A stretch of 64,000 bases of DNA from Candidatus Polarisedimenticolaceae bacterium (GCA_036275915.1 DASUCV010000009.1:159198-223197); one strand, 5' to 3'. Positions 35,158-46,602 are shown, numbered from the stretch's first letter. Notes: generated from the letters alone by a model not told the origin. Made by a program: numbers and translations.

Positions 35158-36186
35158 TCAGCCCGCGAGCTCGGCCTCGACCAGCGGCCGCACCTCCATG
35201 GCGTACAGCTCGATGCTCTTCATGAGCTTGTCGTGCGGGAGCGTCCCCATGCTGTATTTCATGTCGAAGCGCGCGAGCCCGAGCCCTTTGACCGCCCGGA
35301 CGATCTTCGCCGCGACCGTTTCCGGCGAGCCGACGAGAACGGCCCCCGTCGGCCCCACTGCGTGCTCGAAGTCCGACCGCTTCATCGCCGGCCAGCCGCG
35401 CTCGGCGCCGATGCGCGCGTGCATCGCCGCATGGTGGGGCCACGCCGTCTCCTTCGCCTCGACGTCGGTCGCGGCGACGTAGCCGGGCGAATGCGCTCCG
35501 ATCGGGAGCGCCTCGTGCCCCGCCTGCGCGAGGGCGCGCCGGTAGAGATCGGCGTGCCCGGCGAAAGCGAGCGGGTCGCCGCCGATGATCGCGAGCATGA
35601 GCGGCAGGCCGTGGCGCGCGGCGCGCAGGATGGAGTTCGGCGTGCCGCCGACACCGACCCAGGTCTTGAGGCGGCCCGACGCCGTCGGCGGAAAGGCCTC
35701 CTCGCCGTCGAGCGCGGCGCGGGTCGACCCCTTCCACTTCAAGGGCTTCTCCTTGAGGAGCTCCACGAAGAGCTGGAGCTTCTCCTCGAACAGGCGCTCG
35801 TAATCGTTCAGGTCGAAGCCGAACAGCGGGTAAGACTCGGTGAACGAGCCGCGTCCCAGGATGACCTCGGCGCGGCCGCTCGAGAGGGCGTCCACCGTCG
35901 AGAACCGCTCGAACACGCGCACCGCATCGTCCGTGCTGAGCACCGTGACCGCCGATCCAAGGTGGATGCTCTTGGTCCTGCTCGCGATCGCGCCCAGCAC
36001 GACCTCCGGCGCCGAGACGGCGAAGTCGTCCCGGTGGTGCTCCCCGACGCCGAAGAAGGTGAGGCCCAGCTCGTCGGCGAGCACCGCCTCCTCGACGACG
36101 TCGCGAAGCACCTGATGCTGCGGGAGACGCTTGCCATTCGCGCCGAGGGTCACGTCGCCGAAGGTATCCAGTCCCAGCTCGAACAT
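35158..36186 (-). CDS. LLM-class flavin-dependent oxidoreductase (luciferase-like)
   Basis: This encodes 342 residues with a TIM-barrel bacterial-luciferase-like pattern: MFELGLDTFGDVTLG, LGLTFFGVGEHHRDDFAVS, SIHLGSAVTVLSTDDAVRV and ILGRGSFTESYPLFGFDL. VGVGGTPNSILRAARHG is the typical flavin-phosphate region. The C-terminal MEVRPLVEAELAG matches the usual end of the family. Members are FMN-dependent monooxygenases; the substrate is unknown. GAGGAG lies about ten bases before ATG 36186. It is monocistronic and divergent from the SpecificRecomb gene. Confidence 0.88.
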   Translation of the reverse strand: MFELGLDTFGDVTLGANGKRLPQHQVLRDVVEEAVLADELGLTFFGVGEHHRDDFAVSAPEVVLGAIASRTKSIHLGSAVTVLSTDDAVRVFERFSTVDALSSGRAEVILGRGSFTESYPLFGFDLNDYERLFEEKLQLFVELLKEKPLKWKGSTRAALDGEEAFPPTASGRLKTWVGVGGTPNSILRAARHGLPLMLAIIGGDPLAFAGHADLYRRALAQAGHEALPIGAHSPGYVAATDVEAKETAWPHHAAMHARIGAERGWPAMKRSDFEHAVGPTGAVLVGSPETVAAKIVRAVKGLGLARFDMKYSMGTLPHDKLMKSIELYAMEVRPLVEAELAG

Positions 36187-36261
36187 GTGGTTGGCGCTCC
36201 TCGTGAAAAGGCCACCTCAATAAGACCTGGCTACCGGTGCTGGCAAGGGGCCACCGTGAGG

Positions 36262-36267
36262 TAGGCT
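36262..36267 (+). promoter_or_regulatory. TAGGCT -10-like element, probable leaderless GTG start
   Basis: TAGGCT lies seven bases before GTG 36275 with no ribosome site in between. Confidence 0.45.
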
Positions 36268-36274
36268 GCGCCGC

Positions 36275-38215
36275 GTGAACGAAAACGACGACGTTCGGCG
36301 TCACCTCGCGCCTTTCCTCGACGCAACGTCCCTGTCTTCCCGCGTCGACGCGCTCGTCGATCTGATCCGCTGGACGCGCATCGAGGAGCGGTCGGCGCGG
36401 CTCGACGGACTCCTCGACCTCCTCGACGGCGATGAGGGCCTGGCGCGCCGAGTCCAGGAAGCGATCGCGGAGATCTTCCGCGAGACCGACGGCACGAACG
36501 TGTTCGCCCACGCGGGAATCCCAGGCGAGCGCGGCGTCGTCGCGGAAGTGCGCGAGAGGATGATGAGCCACCTCCTCCCGCGTCCCCGCGACGACCGGGA
36601 CCTGGCCAATCTCTTCAGACGGCTCTACCGCACGCCGGCCGACGTCGCGCGGTTCCGGCGGCTCCCCGACCCGGCCTTCCGGCGCCTCATGGCGCTCGCC
36701 CTCGAGGCGCCGCCGAGCCTGCGCCGGTCGTTCGCGAACGGCTTCCGCCTCCTGGCGCTGTGGGTCGAGGCGCAGGGGCTGTCGCCGAAGCTCCGGAAAC
36801 GCAGCCGGCCCGCGGAGCCGACGGAGTCGCCGTTCTATCGGATCGTCGCTTCGAGCGAGGCGCTGATCGCCGCGTGGCTCGCCGGCGAGGCCACGAGCGC
36901 TTCCGCCACAACCTGGCGTGCCGAGCGCGACCGGTGCCGCGAGGAGATGGCGGAGATCCACCGGCGGATCGAGCGCGACGGCGTGAGCTTGCACGTCGTC
37001 CACGGCCTCGAGATCGTCGAGCGCTGCCTGGATCGGATGTCGGTCATGGTCGACGTCATGGCGCCGCCACCCGGGGTCGACGCGTCGGACGCTCTCCATC
37101 GCCTGCTCGCCTCGCTCGCGGGCTCGGTGCGCGAGGAGCGCAGCGTGACGCACCTCCTCGGCTGGGCGACGCACCTCCTCCTCCGGAAGATCGTGGAGCG
37201 CGCGGGGAAGACCGGCGAGCACTACATCGCGACCACGCGCCGCGAGTACCGGGCGATGGCGCTCGCCGCGTGCGGCGGCGGACTGCTCACGGTCGGGACC
37301 GCCGCGGTCAAGGCGGTCCTCTCACGATGGCACGTTCCGGACTTCGCGCACGGCTTCCTCTACGGGCTCAACTACGCGGTGAGCTTCCTCCTGCTCCAGA
37401 AGCTCGGCCTCGTGCTCGCGACCAAGCAGCCGGCGATGACCGCGGCGACGCTCGCGGAGATCGTGCGCGAGCGGAAGGGCGAAGAACGCAACCACGAGAT
37501 CGTCGCTTACGCAGCACGCATCTGCAGCTCGCAGCTCGTCGCGGTTGCGGGCAACATCGTCGCGGTCGCCGTGGGGTCGGTGGCCTTCGTCGCCCTGTGG
37601 TCGTGGATCGCGGGCCATCCCTTCCTCGGAGACGCCGAGGCGTCGGAGGTCTACCGCCAGCTCAGCCCGATCAACAGCGGAACCGCGTTCTACGCCGCGC
37701 TGACGGGGGTCATCCTGTGGCTCGCGAGCATCGCGGGAGGCTGGTTCGACAACTGGTGCGCCTACCACCGGCTCCCGAAGACGATCGCGGAGCATCCCGC
37801 CGGGCGCTGGTTCGGCCACGCGCGGATGGAGCGATGGGGTGAGGCGCTCGCCCGTGACGGCTCGGGCTGGGCGACGAACGTCTCGCTCGGCTTCATGCTC
37901 GGCATGACGCCGGCGATCGGTCACTTCCTCGGCGCGCCGCTCGACGTGCGGCACGTGACGCTGAGCACGGGAATCCTCTCGCTGGCGGGCACGTCGCTCG
38001 GCCACCGCTGGTTCGGCGGAGGCATGTTCCTGCGCGGCCTCCTCGGGGTCGCCCTCATGTTCGTCTTCAACCTCGGGGTGAGCTTCCTCCTGGCGCTCAT
38101 CACCGCCGCGCGCGCGTACGAGCTGCCGATGTCGGGGGTGTGGTCGCTCCTGCGCGACCTCGCGCGCCGGCTCGTCACGTCGCCGCGCGACTTCCTGCTC
38201 CCGCCCCGACCCTGA
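36275..38215 (+). CDS. SpecificRecomb-family (PF10136-like) membrane protein
   Basis: The product has 646 residues with GTG start. The N-terminal ~330 residues are soluble and helical. The rest carries about six membrane helices (MALAACGGGLLTVGTAAV, GFLYGLNYAVSFLLLQK, AVAGNIVAVAVGSVAFVALW, GVILWLASIAGGWFDNW, LGFMLGMTPAIGHFLG, LLGVALMFVFNLGVSFLL). This layout matches the family named 'site-specific recombinase' (Gcr). A DNA recombinase activity is doubtful for such a membrane protein. The real function is unknown, and nothing nearby suggests a mobile element. Confidence 0.85.
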   Translation: MNENDDVRRHLAPFLDATSLSSRVDALVDLIRWTRIEERSARLDGLLDLLDGDEGLARRVQEAIAEIFRETDGTNVFAHAGIPGERGVVAEVRERMMSHLLPRPRDDRDLANLFRRLYRTPADVARFRRLPDPAFRRLMALALEAPPSLRRSFANGFRLLALWVEAQGLSPKLRKRSRPAEPTESPFYRIVASSEALIAAWLAGEATSASATTWRAERDRCREEMAEIHRRIERDGVSLHVVHGLEIVERCLDRMSVMVDVMAPPPGVDASDALHRLLASLAGSVREERSVTHLLGWATHLLLRKIVERAGKTGEHYIATTRREYRAMALAACGGGLLTVGTAAVKAVLSRWHVPDFAHGFLYGLNYAVSFLLLQKLGLVLATKQPAMTAATLAEIVRERKGEERNHEIVAYAARICSSQLVAVAGNIVAVAVGSVAFVALWSWIAGHPFLGDAEASEVYRQLSPINSGTAFYAALTGVILWLASIAGGWFDNWCAYHRLPKTIAEHPAGRWFGHARMERWGEALARDGSGWATNVSLGFMLGMTPAIGHFLGAPLDVRHVTLSTGILSLAGTSLGHRWFGGGMFLRGLLGVALMFVFNLGVSFLLALITAARAYELPMSGVWSLLRDLARRLVTSPRDFLLPPRP

Positions 38216-38300
38216 TCGTGAGGGAAGGCGGGTTTTTACATGCCGCCGCTCTCGCGCGGGAGTACCCTCGATTCGCACGCGGTTCGACGGGAGACTCCAC

Positions 38301-41026
<2,726 letters not shown>

Positions 41027-41030
<4 letters not shown>

Positions 41031-41542
41031 GCCGGTTTCCTGCGCAGGACCCACGCCGAGATCAGGCTGATGAGCAGGCCGACCGGCAGCGGCTCGACGA
41101 ACGCCAGAGATGCGTTCGTCACGGGATTCGCGAGCAGCTTCTTCATCATCTCGAGCTGCTGCTGCGCCTCGGCGACCTTCTCCGGCGGAGCCCCGGAGGC
41201 CTTGAGCCGCTCGACCTGCGCGCCGAAGTGCTTGTCGCAGAAGTCGGGCTCGAGCTTGAAATAGATGAACTCCCATGTCCCCACGTAGCAGACGGCCGAG
41301 ATCAGCGCGATCAGGATGCCGACCTGGAAGCCTTTCCCGAAGCTGATCGTCCCCCCGCCGACGTTCTCGCGGTACGACCGTACGCCGAAGAAGATGAGCA
41401 GCCCGGAGAGGATCATCGCGGTGTAGCCGACGGCGTAGCCCGAGGCCCCCTCGAGCTTGTCCATGAACGGCAGGGTCAGGAGCATGAGCGCTCCGGCGAC
41501 GGCACCGGAGATGAGTCCGTAGACGATCACGACCTTCTTCAT
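41027..41542 (-). CDS. DUF4199-family membrane protein
   Basis: The product has 171 residues with four membrane helices: VVIVYGLISGAVAGALMLL, VGYTAMILSGLLIFFGV, FQVGILIALISAVCYVG and EPLPVGLLISLISAWVL. RSYRENVGGGTISFGKGF between helices 2 and 3 is the DUF4199 signature. Function unknown. AAGGAGG lies just upstream of ATG 41542. The membrane-tethered LuxR regulator gene is the next one upstream on the same strand, a pairing that suggests a regulatory link. Confidence 0.85.
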
Positions 41543-41640
41543 CGATTCGTTCCTCCTTGCGCGGGAACCTACGCAGCCCCTTCCCCCAGGCGCGTCATCC
41601 TTTCGAGTGATTTGCCTTCGCGGCGCCCGAAATCATCCCT

Positions 41641-42126
41641 TCAGGGGATCAGCCGCGACGCCTTCGCGATCTGCACCGCCTCGGTGCGCCGCCTGGCCCC
41701 GAGCTTCTCGAACACCCGGCTCACGTGAGTCTTGACGGTGTTCTCGCTCACGAAGACCCGCTCCGCGATCTCTTTGTTGGAAAGCCCCTCGGCGACAAGC
41801 CCCAGGATCTCCATCTCTCTAGCCGTTATTTGAAGCTCGCGCACCTTGGCCTCGTCGAGGACGAACGGTCCCGCGACGGGCACCTCGACATGGACTTCCT
41901 TGACGATGATCTCTGGCTGCTTCTTGGTGAGCGTTCCGCCGAGCCAGATCCCGAACGTCGCGAAGATCACCGCGACGATCGCGGAATAGATCTCGATCGA
42001 GTGCGAGACGAAGGTGTAGTGGAACTCCGCCACCCTCAGCGCAGCGAGGAGAAGGCCGCCGCAGGAGGCATAGAGGGCCAGATTCAGAAAAATTCGGCGG
42101 CTCAAGGCGCTAGAGGATACCGGCAC
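41641..42126 (-). CDS. Membrane-tethered LuxR-type transcription regulator
   Basis: This encodes 161 residues from GTG 42126, or 154 from TTG 42105. Two membrane helices (IFLNLALYASCGGLLLAALR, IYSAIVAVIFATFGIWLG) are followed by a short linker and a LuxR helix-turn-helix (ITAREMEILGLVAEGLSNKE, VSENTVKTHVSRVFEKLGAR). There is no receiver domain, so the signal must come through the membrane part. The DUF4199 protein downstream is a likely partner. The TTG start has TATCCT eight bases upstream (42114-42119), the leaderless pattern seen elsewhere in this window, and may be the true one. Confidence 0.85.
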   Translation of the reverse strand: MPVSSSALSRRIFLNLALYASCGGLLLAALRVAEFHYTFVSHSIEIYSAIVAVIFATFGIWLGGTLTKKQPEIIVKEVHVEVPVAGPFVLDEAKVRELQITAREMEILGLVAEGLSNKEIAERVFVSENTVKTHVSRVFEKLGARRRTEAVQIAKASRLIP

Positions 42127-42127
42127 T

Positions 42128-42149
42128 GTAAGACTCGGAGGGGTCTTAC
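42128..42149. promoter_or_regulatory. GTAAGAC-N8-GTCTTAC inverted repeat / possible ECF promoter
   Basis: Perfect 7-base arms (42128-42134 and 42143-42149) lie between the LuxR gene and the cysteine-rich peptide gene. The same bases can be read as an ECF-type promoter with GTAAG as -35 and CGTC (42149-42152) as -10, about 15-16 bases apart. That would start a short leader containing the ribosome site AAAGGAGA of the peptide gene. Both readings are hypotheses. Confidence 0.5.
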
Positions 42150-42175
42150 GTCAGCCTGGGTGAAAGGAGACCCCC

Positions 42176-42262
42176 ATGACGAACGAAATCCGGACCCTCT
42201 GCAATTGTTCCCCCTGCACCTGTTCCCCCTGTTCCTGCGGCTGCTGTGGCGGGACCCGCTAA
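42176..42262 (+). CDS. 28-residue cysteine-rich, metallothionein-like peptide
   Basis: ATG 42176 is preceded by AAAGGAGA with ideal spacing and ends at TAA 42262. The peptide is MTNEIRTL followed by a cysteine array with Cys at 9, 11, 14, 16, 19, 21, 23 and 24 (CNCSPCTCSPCSCGCC), then GGTR. Eight cysteines in 28 residues, arranged CxCxxCxCxxCxCxCC, is a metal-thiolate cluster pattern. The codons repeat a CTGTTCCCCCTG-like unit, which suggests internal duplication. It lies 55 bases before a sigma factor with its own cysteine-rich tail and precedes a metal transporter. Role inferred: metal buffering or sensing. Confidence 0.7.
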   Translation: MTNEIRTLCNCSPCTCSPCSCGCCGGTR

Positions 42263-42317
42263 GGTAGGAAGAGAGTCCCGCGGCGGGATCGCCGCCGCGG
42301 GGCAACCGGAGTCCATC

Positions 42318-42854
42318 GTGGAATCCACCGTCGTCGAAACCCTCGTCCAGAACCACCGGCAGTTCCTCGCCTTCGTTGAGAGCCGGGTCGGATCGCGCGA
42401 GGTTGCCGAGGACATCCTTCAGGAGGCTTTCGTCCGCGGTCTCGCGCGCGCCGACCAGCTGCGCGACGAGGAGTCGGTGGTCGCGTGGTTCTACCGCTCG
42501 CTCCGCAATGCGCTCGTCGACCATTGGCGCAAGCACGCCGCGGAAGGCCGGCTCTTCGAGCCGGAGCCCGAGCAAGGTCTCGACGAGCACGCCGCCGACC
42601 CCGAGCTGATGCAGACCGTCTGCGCCTGCGCGATGTCGCTGCTCGACACGCTCAAGCCGGAGTACGGCGAGGCGCTCCGGCGGGTCGATCTCGACGGCAT
42701 TTCGGTGAAGAAGTTCGCGGAGGAGAACGCGATCAACCCGAACAACGCCTCGGTGCGCCTGTTCCGTGCGCGGGACGCGCTGCGCAAACAGGTGGAGCGG
42801 AGCTGCGGCACGTGCGCCGAGCACGGCTGCTTCGACTGCACCTGCGGAGGCTAG
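42318..42854 (+). CDS. ECF-type sigma factor with cysteine-rich C-terminus (CorE-like)
   Basis: The product has 178 residues. The sigma-2 region is FLAFVESRVGSREVAEDILQ with AFVRG and ESVVAWFYRSLRNALVDHWR. The sigma-4 region includes LKPEYGEALRRVDLDGISVK and NNASVRLFRARDALRKQ. The last ~17 residues hold CGTCAEHGCFDCTC, five Cys and one His, a plausible metal site, and a second CAC lies in the linker. CorE-type sigma factors of Myxococcus sense copper, zinc or cadmium with such a tail and have no anti-sigma factor; none is seen here either. I chose GTG 42318 (GGAG upstream); GTG 42246 adds 24 unlikely residues and overlaps the peptide gene. Confidence 0.85.
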   Translation: MESTVVETLVQNHRQFLAFVESRVGSREVAEDILQEAFVRGLARADQLRDEESVVAWFYRSLRNALVDHWRKHAAEGRLFEPEPEQGLDEHAADPELMQTVCACAMSLLDTLKPEYGEALRRVDLDGISVKKFAEENAINPNNASVRLFRARDALRKQVERSCGTCAEHGCFDCTCGG

Positions 42855-42895
42855 AGGACTCGATGGGTCTTGCCTCCGTCGGCACGACGTGGCAG

Positions 42896-42901
42896 TAGTA
42901 T
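42896..42901 (+). promoter_or_regulatory. TAGTAT -10-like element, probable leaderless start of the VIT gene
   Basis: TAGTAT is four bases before ATG 42906. No ribosome site is present. Confidence 0.5.
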
Positions 42902-42905
42902 CGCC

Positions 42906-43598
42906 ATGCCACGACACCTCGAGCGTCATCGCAGCGAGCACATCGGATGGCTTCGCGCCGCGGTGCTCGGGGCGAACGACGGGCTGATCTCGACGAGCAG
43001 CCTCGTCGTCGGGATCGCGGCGGCCGCGACGACACGCGAGCCGGTCCTCCTCGCCGCCTCGGCGGGTCTCGTCGCCGGCGCGCTCTCGATGGCGGCCGGC
43101 GAGTACGTCTCGGTCAGCTCCCAGGCGGACACCGAGGAGGCCGATCTCGCGCGAGAGCGTCGCGAGCTGGCGGAAGAGCCGGAGGCGGAGCGCCGGGAGC
43201 TGGCGGGGATCTACGTGGGTCGAGGCCTGAGCCCCGCGCTCGCGGCGCAGGTCGCGGACCAGCTCATGGCGCACGACGCGCTCGGGGCACACGCACGCGA
43301 CGAGCTGGGCTTGTCCGATATCACGAAGGCCCGACCGATCCAGGCGGCGCTCGCGTCGGCGGCCGCGTTCGCGGCGGGCGCGGCCCTGCCCTTGCTTCTG
43401 ACCCTGCTCCTGCCCGTCTCCTGGATTTCCCGAGCGATCGCCGTCAGCACGCTCGTTCTTCTCGTCGCGCTCGGCGCCATCGCCGCGCGCCTCGGCGGCG
43501 CCGCTGCATGGCGCGGGGCGCTGCGTGTCGCATTCTGGGGCGCCGTGGCGATGGGGTGCACCGCGCTGCTGGGGCGCCTGTTCGGAACGGTCCTCTAG
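42906..43598 (+). CDS. VIT1/CCC1-family Fe2+/Mn2+ transporter
   Basis: This encodes 230 residues. The first helix region IGWLRAAVLGANDGLISTSS is the family signature. Helix 2 has GLVAGALSMAAGEYVSVSSQ, and a cytoplasmic Glu-rich metal-binding segment follows (DTEEADLARERRELAEEPEA). Two to three further helices close the protein. The family moves Fe2+ or Mn2+ out of the cytoplasm. It follows the cysteine-peptide and CorE-like sigma genes by 51 bases, with its own probable leaderless promoter, so it may be an output of that sigma factor. The stop overlaps the converging GFA gene. Confidence 0.9.
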   Translation: MPRHLERHRSEHIGWLRAAVLGANDGLISTSSLVVGIAAAATTREPVLLAASAGLVAGALSMAAGEYVSVSSQADTEEADLARERRELAEEPEAERRELAGIYVGRGLSPALAAQVADQLMAHDALGAHARDELGLSDITKARPIQAALASAAAFAAGAALPLLLTLLLPVSWISRAIAVSTLVLLVALGAIAARLGGAAAWRGALRVAFWGAVAMGCTALLGRLFGTVL

Positions 43599-44056
43599 CT
43601 TCTTGCCGTCGCCGCCTGCGCCCTCTCGAGGCTCTCCTTCGGCCACAGCGTCTTCACGTCGTAGAACACTTCGAACGCGGGGACGCCGGGTGGGATCACG
43701 ACCCACGGCAACTTCGACTTCGTGAAGATGTGCACGTCCGGCTTCACCGACGACGGCACGTCGAGCGTCCCGGCCCGAACGAAGGCGAGCTGCGGCCGGG
43801 TGTAGTAGCTCCACAGCGCGATCTGGCAATCGGGGCAGCGCATGATCTTCTGCTTGCTGCCGTCGTCGCGCGGGACCTCGATCGCCACCGGCTTGCCGCG
43901 CAGCAGCTCCACCCGGTCGTGCTCGATGAGGATGTTGATGACGAAGGCGCTGCCGGTCTGCCGCTGGCAGTTCAGGCAATGGCAGCAGTGGACGAAGATG
44001 GGGCTCGCGTTCAACCGGTAGCGGACCGCTTTGCAGGCGCACTCACCTTCGAGCAT
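43595..44056 (-). CDS. GFA-family (glutathione-dependent formaldehyde-activating-like) zinc protein
   Basis: The product has 153 residues. Zinc-binding cysteines appear in GECACKAVRYRL, VHCCHCLNCQRQTGSAF and MRCPDCQIALW, the pattern of the GFA/CENP-V domain. Most family members are uncharacterised, and S-hydroxymethylglutathione synthesis is not proven for them. ATG 44056 follows TTGAGGTG; GTG 44062 would overlap the kinase stop (GTGA). It is translated after the kinase gene in a two-gene unit. Confidence 0.88.
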   Translation of the reverse strand: MLEGECACKAVRYRLNASPIFVHCCHCLNCQRQTGSAFVINILIEHDRVELLRGKPVAIEVPRDDGSKQKIMRCPDCQIALWSYYTRPQLAFVRAGTLDVPSSVKPDVHIFTKSKLPWVVIPPGVPAFEVFYDVKTLWPKESLERAQAATARS

Positions 44057-44058
44057 GC

Positions 44059-46602
44059 TCACCTCAAGCCCGTCGCCCGGAAGAGATCACCCTGCGTGAA
44101 GTTGTACGAGGTGAAGTAGGCCGAGCCGTCGGGCGTGATCGTGAACCACGCGCCGGGAAGCGTGGTCGACACGGGCGGGACGTCGTAGAGGAGCGTGCGC
44201 GCTCCCGTCGTCGTGTCGAGCCGGTAGATGTGCTGACCCCCGGACGGGAGGATGCTGCGCACGATCACGCTCTTCCCATCCGGAGCCCAGCGCTCGATCC
44301 TCTGCCCCGCTTCGAAGCCGGGGATCGGGCGCGACGCGGTGCCGCCTGCTTCGTAGAGCTTCCCGTCGAAGGCGACGAGCTTGCCGTCTGGAGACAACGC
44401 TCCCAGCACACCTTCCGGGGTGATCGCTCGGGCGGCTCCGCCCGCGAGGTCCTGGAGGTAGAGCCGCTTCGGACGTCCGGGGGCGAAGCCTTCGAAGAGA
44501 ATGGACTTGCCGTCTTCCGTGAACGCCGCGAGCTCGTGCGTCAGCTCGTCATGAGTCACCTGCTTCGCCTCTCCCGCCCCGACGGGGAGCAGCACGAGCT
44601 GGGAGGGGGCGGGATTGATGCGCATCGACAGCACCCACTTGCCGTCGGGCGAGAACCACAACCCGCAGCCGGGACCGAGCCTCACCGCCGGCCCGCCGTC
44701 CGTCGAGCGCACGTAGACGGAGTACTCGACGCCGCCGCCGTCCCCTTCCTCGGTGAACGCGAGCCACTTGCCGTCGTTCGAGAGTTTCGGGACGGTGGTG
44801 TAGTCGAGCCAGGAAAGCTCCCGGTCCGCGGTGTCGCCCGGGCCGCGGCCCCTGACCACGCTCCGCGTAGTCTCCTTCCAGAAGAGCACGCTGCCGTCCG
44901 AGCCGACGTCCGCGAGGTGGACGTTGCCGGGCACGCGCACGACGACGCGGGAATGGCCGTCGACCGTCGTCGCGAAGAGCGCCTTCGCGTTCCCTTGGTC
45001 GGCCGCCGTGTACCAGATCTCGCGGCCGTCCGCGGCCCAGGCCAGGCCTTGGGCGCTGGAATAGTCTTCCGAAACCGCCCGCTTCTTTCCGGCGCGATCG
45101 ACGACGGCGATCGAGCCGCGGTCGTCGCCCTGGATCAGGTGATCGACGAAGGCGACTTTCGACCCGTCGGGCGAGATGCGCACGTCGCTGATGTAGCCGG
45201 TCGTCTCATACACCGGCGTTCCGATCGGGAACTCGAGGCGATAGCGTCCGTCGAGGTAGTGAGCCGCCGCGAATCCCGACCCGTCGGGGAGCCAGTCGGC
45301 GTCCTGAACGTCCTCGAGCACGGCGCGCGCCGCGTTGCCCGTCGAAGAGCCCCGCGCGAGCGTTCCGACCTGCGCGTATCCGCGGACGGTATGGCGGTCG
45401 AGGATGAGCGCCAGCTCTCCGGAACGCGAGACCGAGGCGACGTCGGCGTTCGGGTAGGCGAGCGCGAGCGAGTCGGGGCCCCCTTCGCTCGTCGAGTAGA
45501 GCTTCTTCGGCTCGTCTCCGAACGCCGCGGAGTAGACGGCGGTCTTGCCGTCGCCGGTGAGGCGCGCGGTGACGATCTTGCCGAGACGGTACGTGAGCCG
45601 CTGGTACGTCGGGGAGCCGGTGGCCTGCGGCCGTGAGAAGTACGATCCGGCGGCGTAGGCCACGACCGCGACTGCGACGGCCGCCGCGAACGGCAGCCAC
45701 GTCCGGCGCTTGGGAAGAGCGATCGCGGCACCGCTGGCGACCGATCCTCCCATCGCGGAGAGCGTCTCGAGCGCAAGGCCGAGATCGTGCGCCGAGTGAA
45801 AGCGCTCGGCGGGGTTCTTCTCGAGGCAGCGCCTCACGATGCGGTCGAGCGCGGGCGGCACCTGGGTCCCGCTGACCGCCAGATCGGGCGGGTCTTCCTT
45901 CAAGATCGCGTTCATCGTCTCGACGTTCGAGTCGCCGTGGAACGCCCGCCGGCCGGAGAGCATCTCGTAGAAGACGACGCCGAAGGAGAAGATGTCGGTC
46001 CGGTGATCGACGGGCAGTCCGCGCACCTGCTCCGGCGACATGTAACCGACCGTGCCCATGACCGTACCGGGAGATGTGCCGAGGCCGCTCCTCGTCTGCA
46101 TCATGCTGCCGCCGCCCGCCGGCCCGGTCGTCTTCGCCAGGCCGAAGTCGAGGATCTTCACGCGTCCTTCGCCGGTGATGAAGATGTTCTCGGGCTTGAG
46201 GTCGCGGTGAACGACCCCCTTCTGGTGCGCGGCGGCGATGCCGTGGACGATCTGGAGCGCGTAGTCGATCGCCTTGCGCGGCGGGAGCGCTCCCTGGTCG
46301 AGCTTGGCCCGCAGGCTCTCGCCGTCGAGCAGCTCCATGACGGCGTACGTCACGCCGTTCTGGCTGCCGAAATCGTGCATGGCGAGGATGTTCGGATGCG
46401 AGAGCGCGGCGACCGCCTGCGCCTCGCGCTCGAAGCGGGAGAGCGCCTCGGCGTCGGCGCCGAGCCGCTCGGGAAGGACCTTGATCGCGACGTCGCGGTT
46501 CAGCTTGGTGTCGCGGGCGCGGTAGACTTCACCCATCCCCCCCGCGCCGATCGACGCGGCGATCTCGTAAGATCCGAGGCGTGTTCCGGGAGCGAGAGCC
46601 AT
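44059..46602 (-). CDS. Ser/Thr protein kinase with TolB/WD40-like propeller
   Basis: This encodes 847 residues. The kinase domain has [12 protein letters not shown], Lys41, HRDLKPEN (Asp134) and DFG (Asp152), all intact. A membrane helix spans ~304-325 (WLPFAAAVAVAVVAYAAG). The external part is a beta-propeller of TolB/WD40-like repeats (ISPDGSKVAFVDHLIQ, WAADGREIWYTAADQ, FSPDGKWVLSM, APDGKSVIVRS). This layout is typical of acidobacterial kinases; the propeller presumably binds a ligand. TATCAT (complement of 46612-46617) is nine bases before the ATG. Only 29 bases separate it from the divergent exported-protein gene. Confidence 0.92.
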   Translation of the reverse strand: MALAPGTRLGSYEIAASIGAGGMGEVYRARDTKLNRDVAIKVLPERLGADAEALSRFEREAQAVAALSHPNILAMHDFGSQNGVTYAVMELLDGESLRAKLDQGALPPRKAIDYALQIVHGIAAAHQKGVVHRDLKPENIFITGEGRVKILDFGLAKTTGPAGGGSMMQTRSGLGTSPGTVMGTVGYMSPEQVRGLPVDHRTDIFSFGVVFYEMLSGRRAFHGDSNVETMNAILKEDPPDLAVSGTQVPPALDRIVRRCLEKNPAERFHSAHDLGLALETLSAMGGSVASGAAIALPKRRTWLPFAAAVAVAVVAYAAGSYFSRPQATGSPTYQRLTYRLGKIVTARLTGDGKTAVYSAAFGDEPKKLYSTSEGGPDSLALAYPNADVASVSRSGELALILDRHTVRGYAQVGTLARGSSTGNAARAVLEDVQDADWLPDGSGFAAAHYLDGRYRLEFPIGTPVYETTGYISDVRISPDGSKVAFVDHLIQGDDRGSIAVVDRAGKKRAVSEDYSSAQGLAWAADGREIWYTAADQGNAKALFATTVDGHSRVVVRVPGNVHLADVGSDGSVLFWKETTRSVVRGRGPGDTADRELSWLDYTTVPKLSNDGKWLAFTEEGDGGGVEYSVYVRSTDGGPAVRLGPGCGLWFSPDGKWVLSMRINPAPSQLVLLPVGAGEAKQVTHDELTHELAAFTEDGKSILFEGFAPGRPKRLYLQDLAGGAARAITPEGVLGALSPDGKLVAFDGKLYEAGGTASRPIPGFEAGQRIERWAPDGKSVIVRSILPSGGQHIYRLDTTTGARTLLYDVPPVSTTLPGAWFTITPDGSAYFTSYNFTQGDLFRATGLR

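Noticed and set aside
32286..35225. Open frame of 979 codons on the plus strand
   Set aside because: It is antisense to the BNR/P-domain protein, without recognisable domains and with charged low-complexity composition.
36275..38215. 'Site-specific recombinase' family gene considered as evidence of a mobile element
   Set aside because: The protein is a polytopic membrane protein, there are no attachment sites or phage genes nearby, and the family name is probably misleading.
42246..42317. Longer sigma-factor start at GTG 42246
   Set aside because: It would overlap the cysteine-rich peptide gene in another frame and adds 24 residues without sigma-factor similarity. GTG 42318 has GGAG at good spacing.
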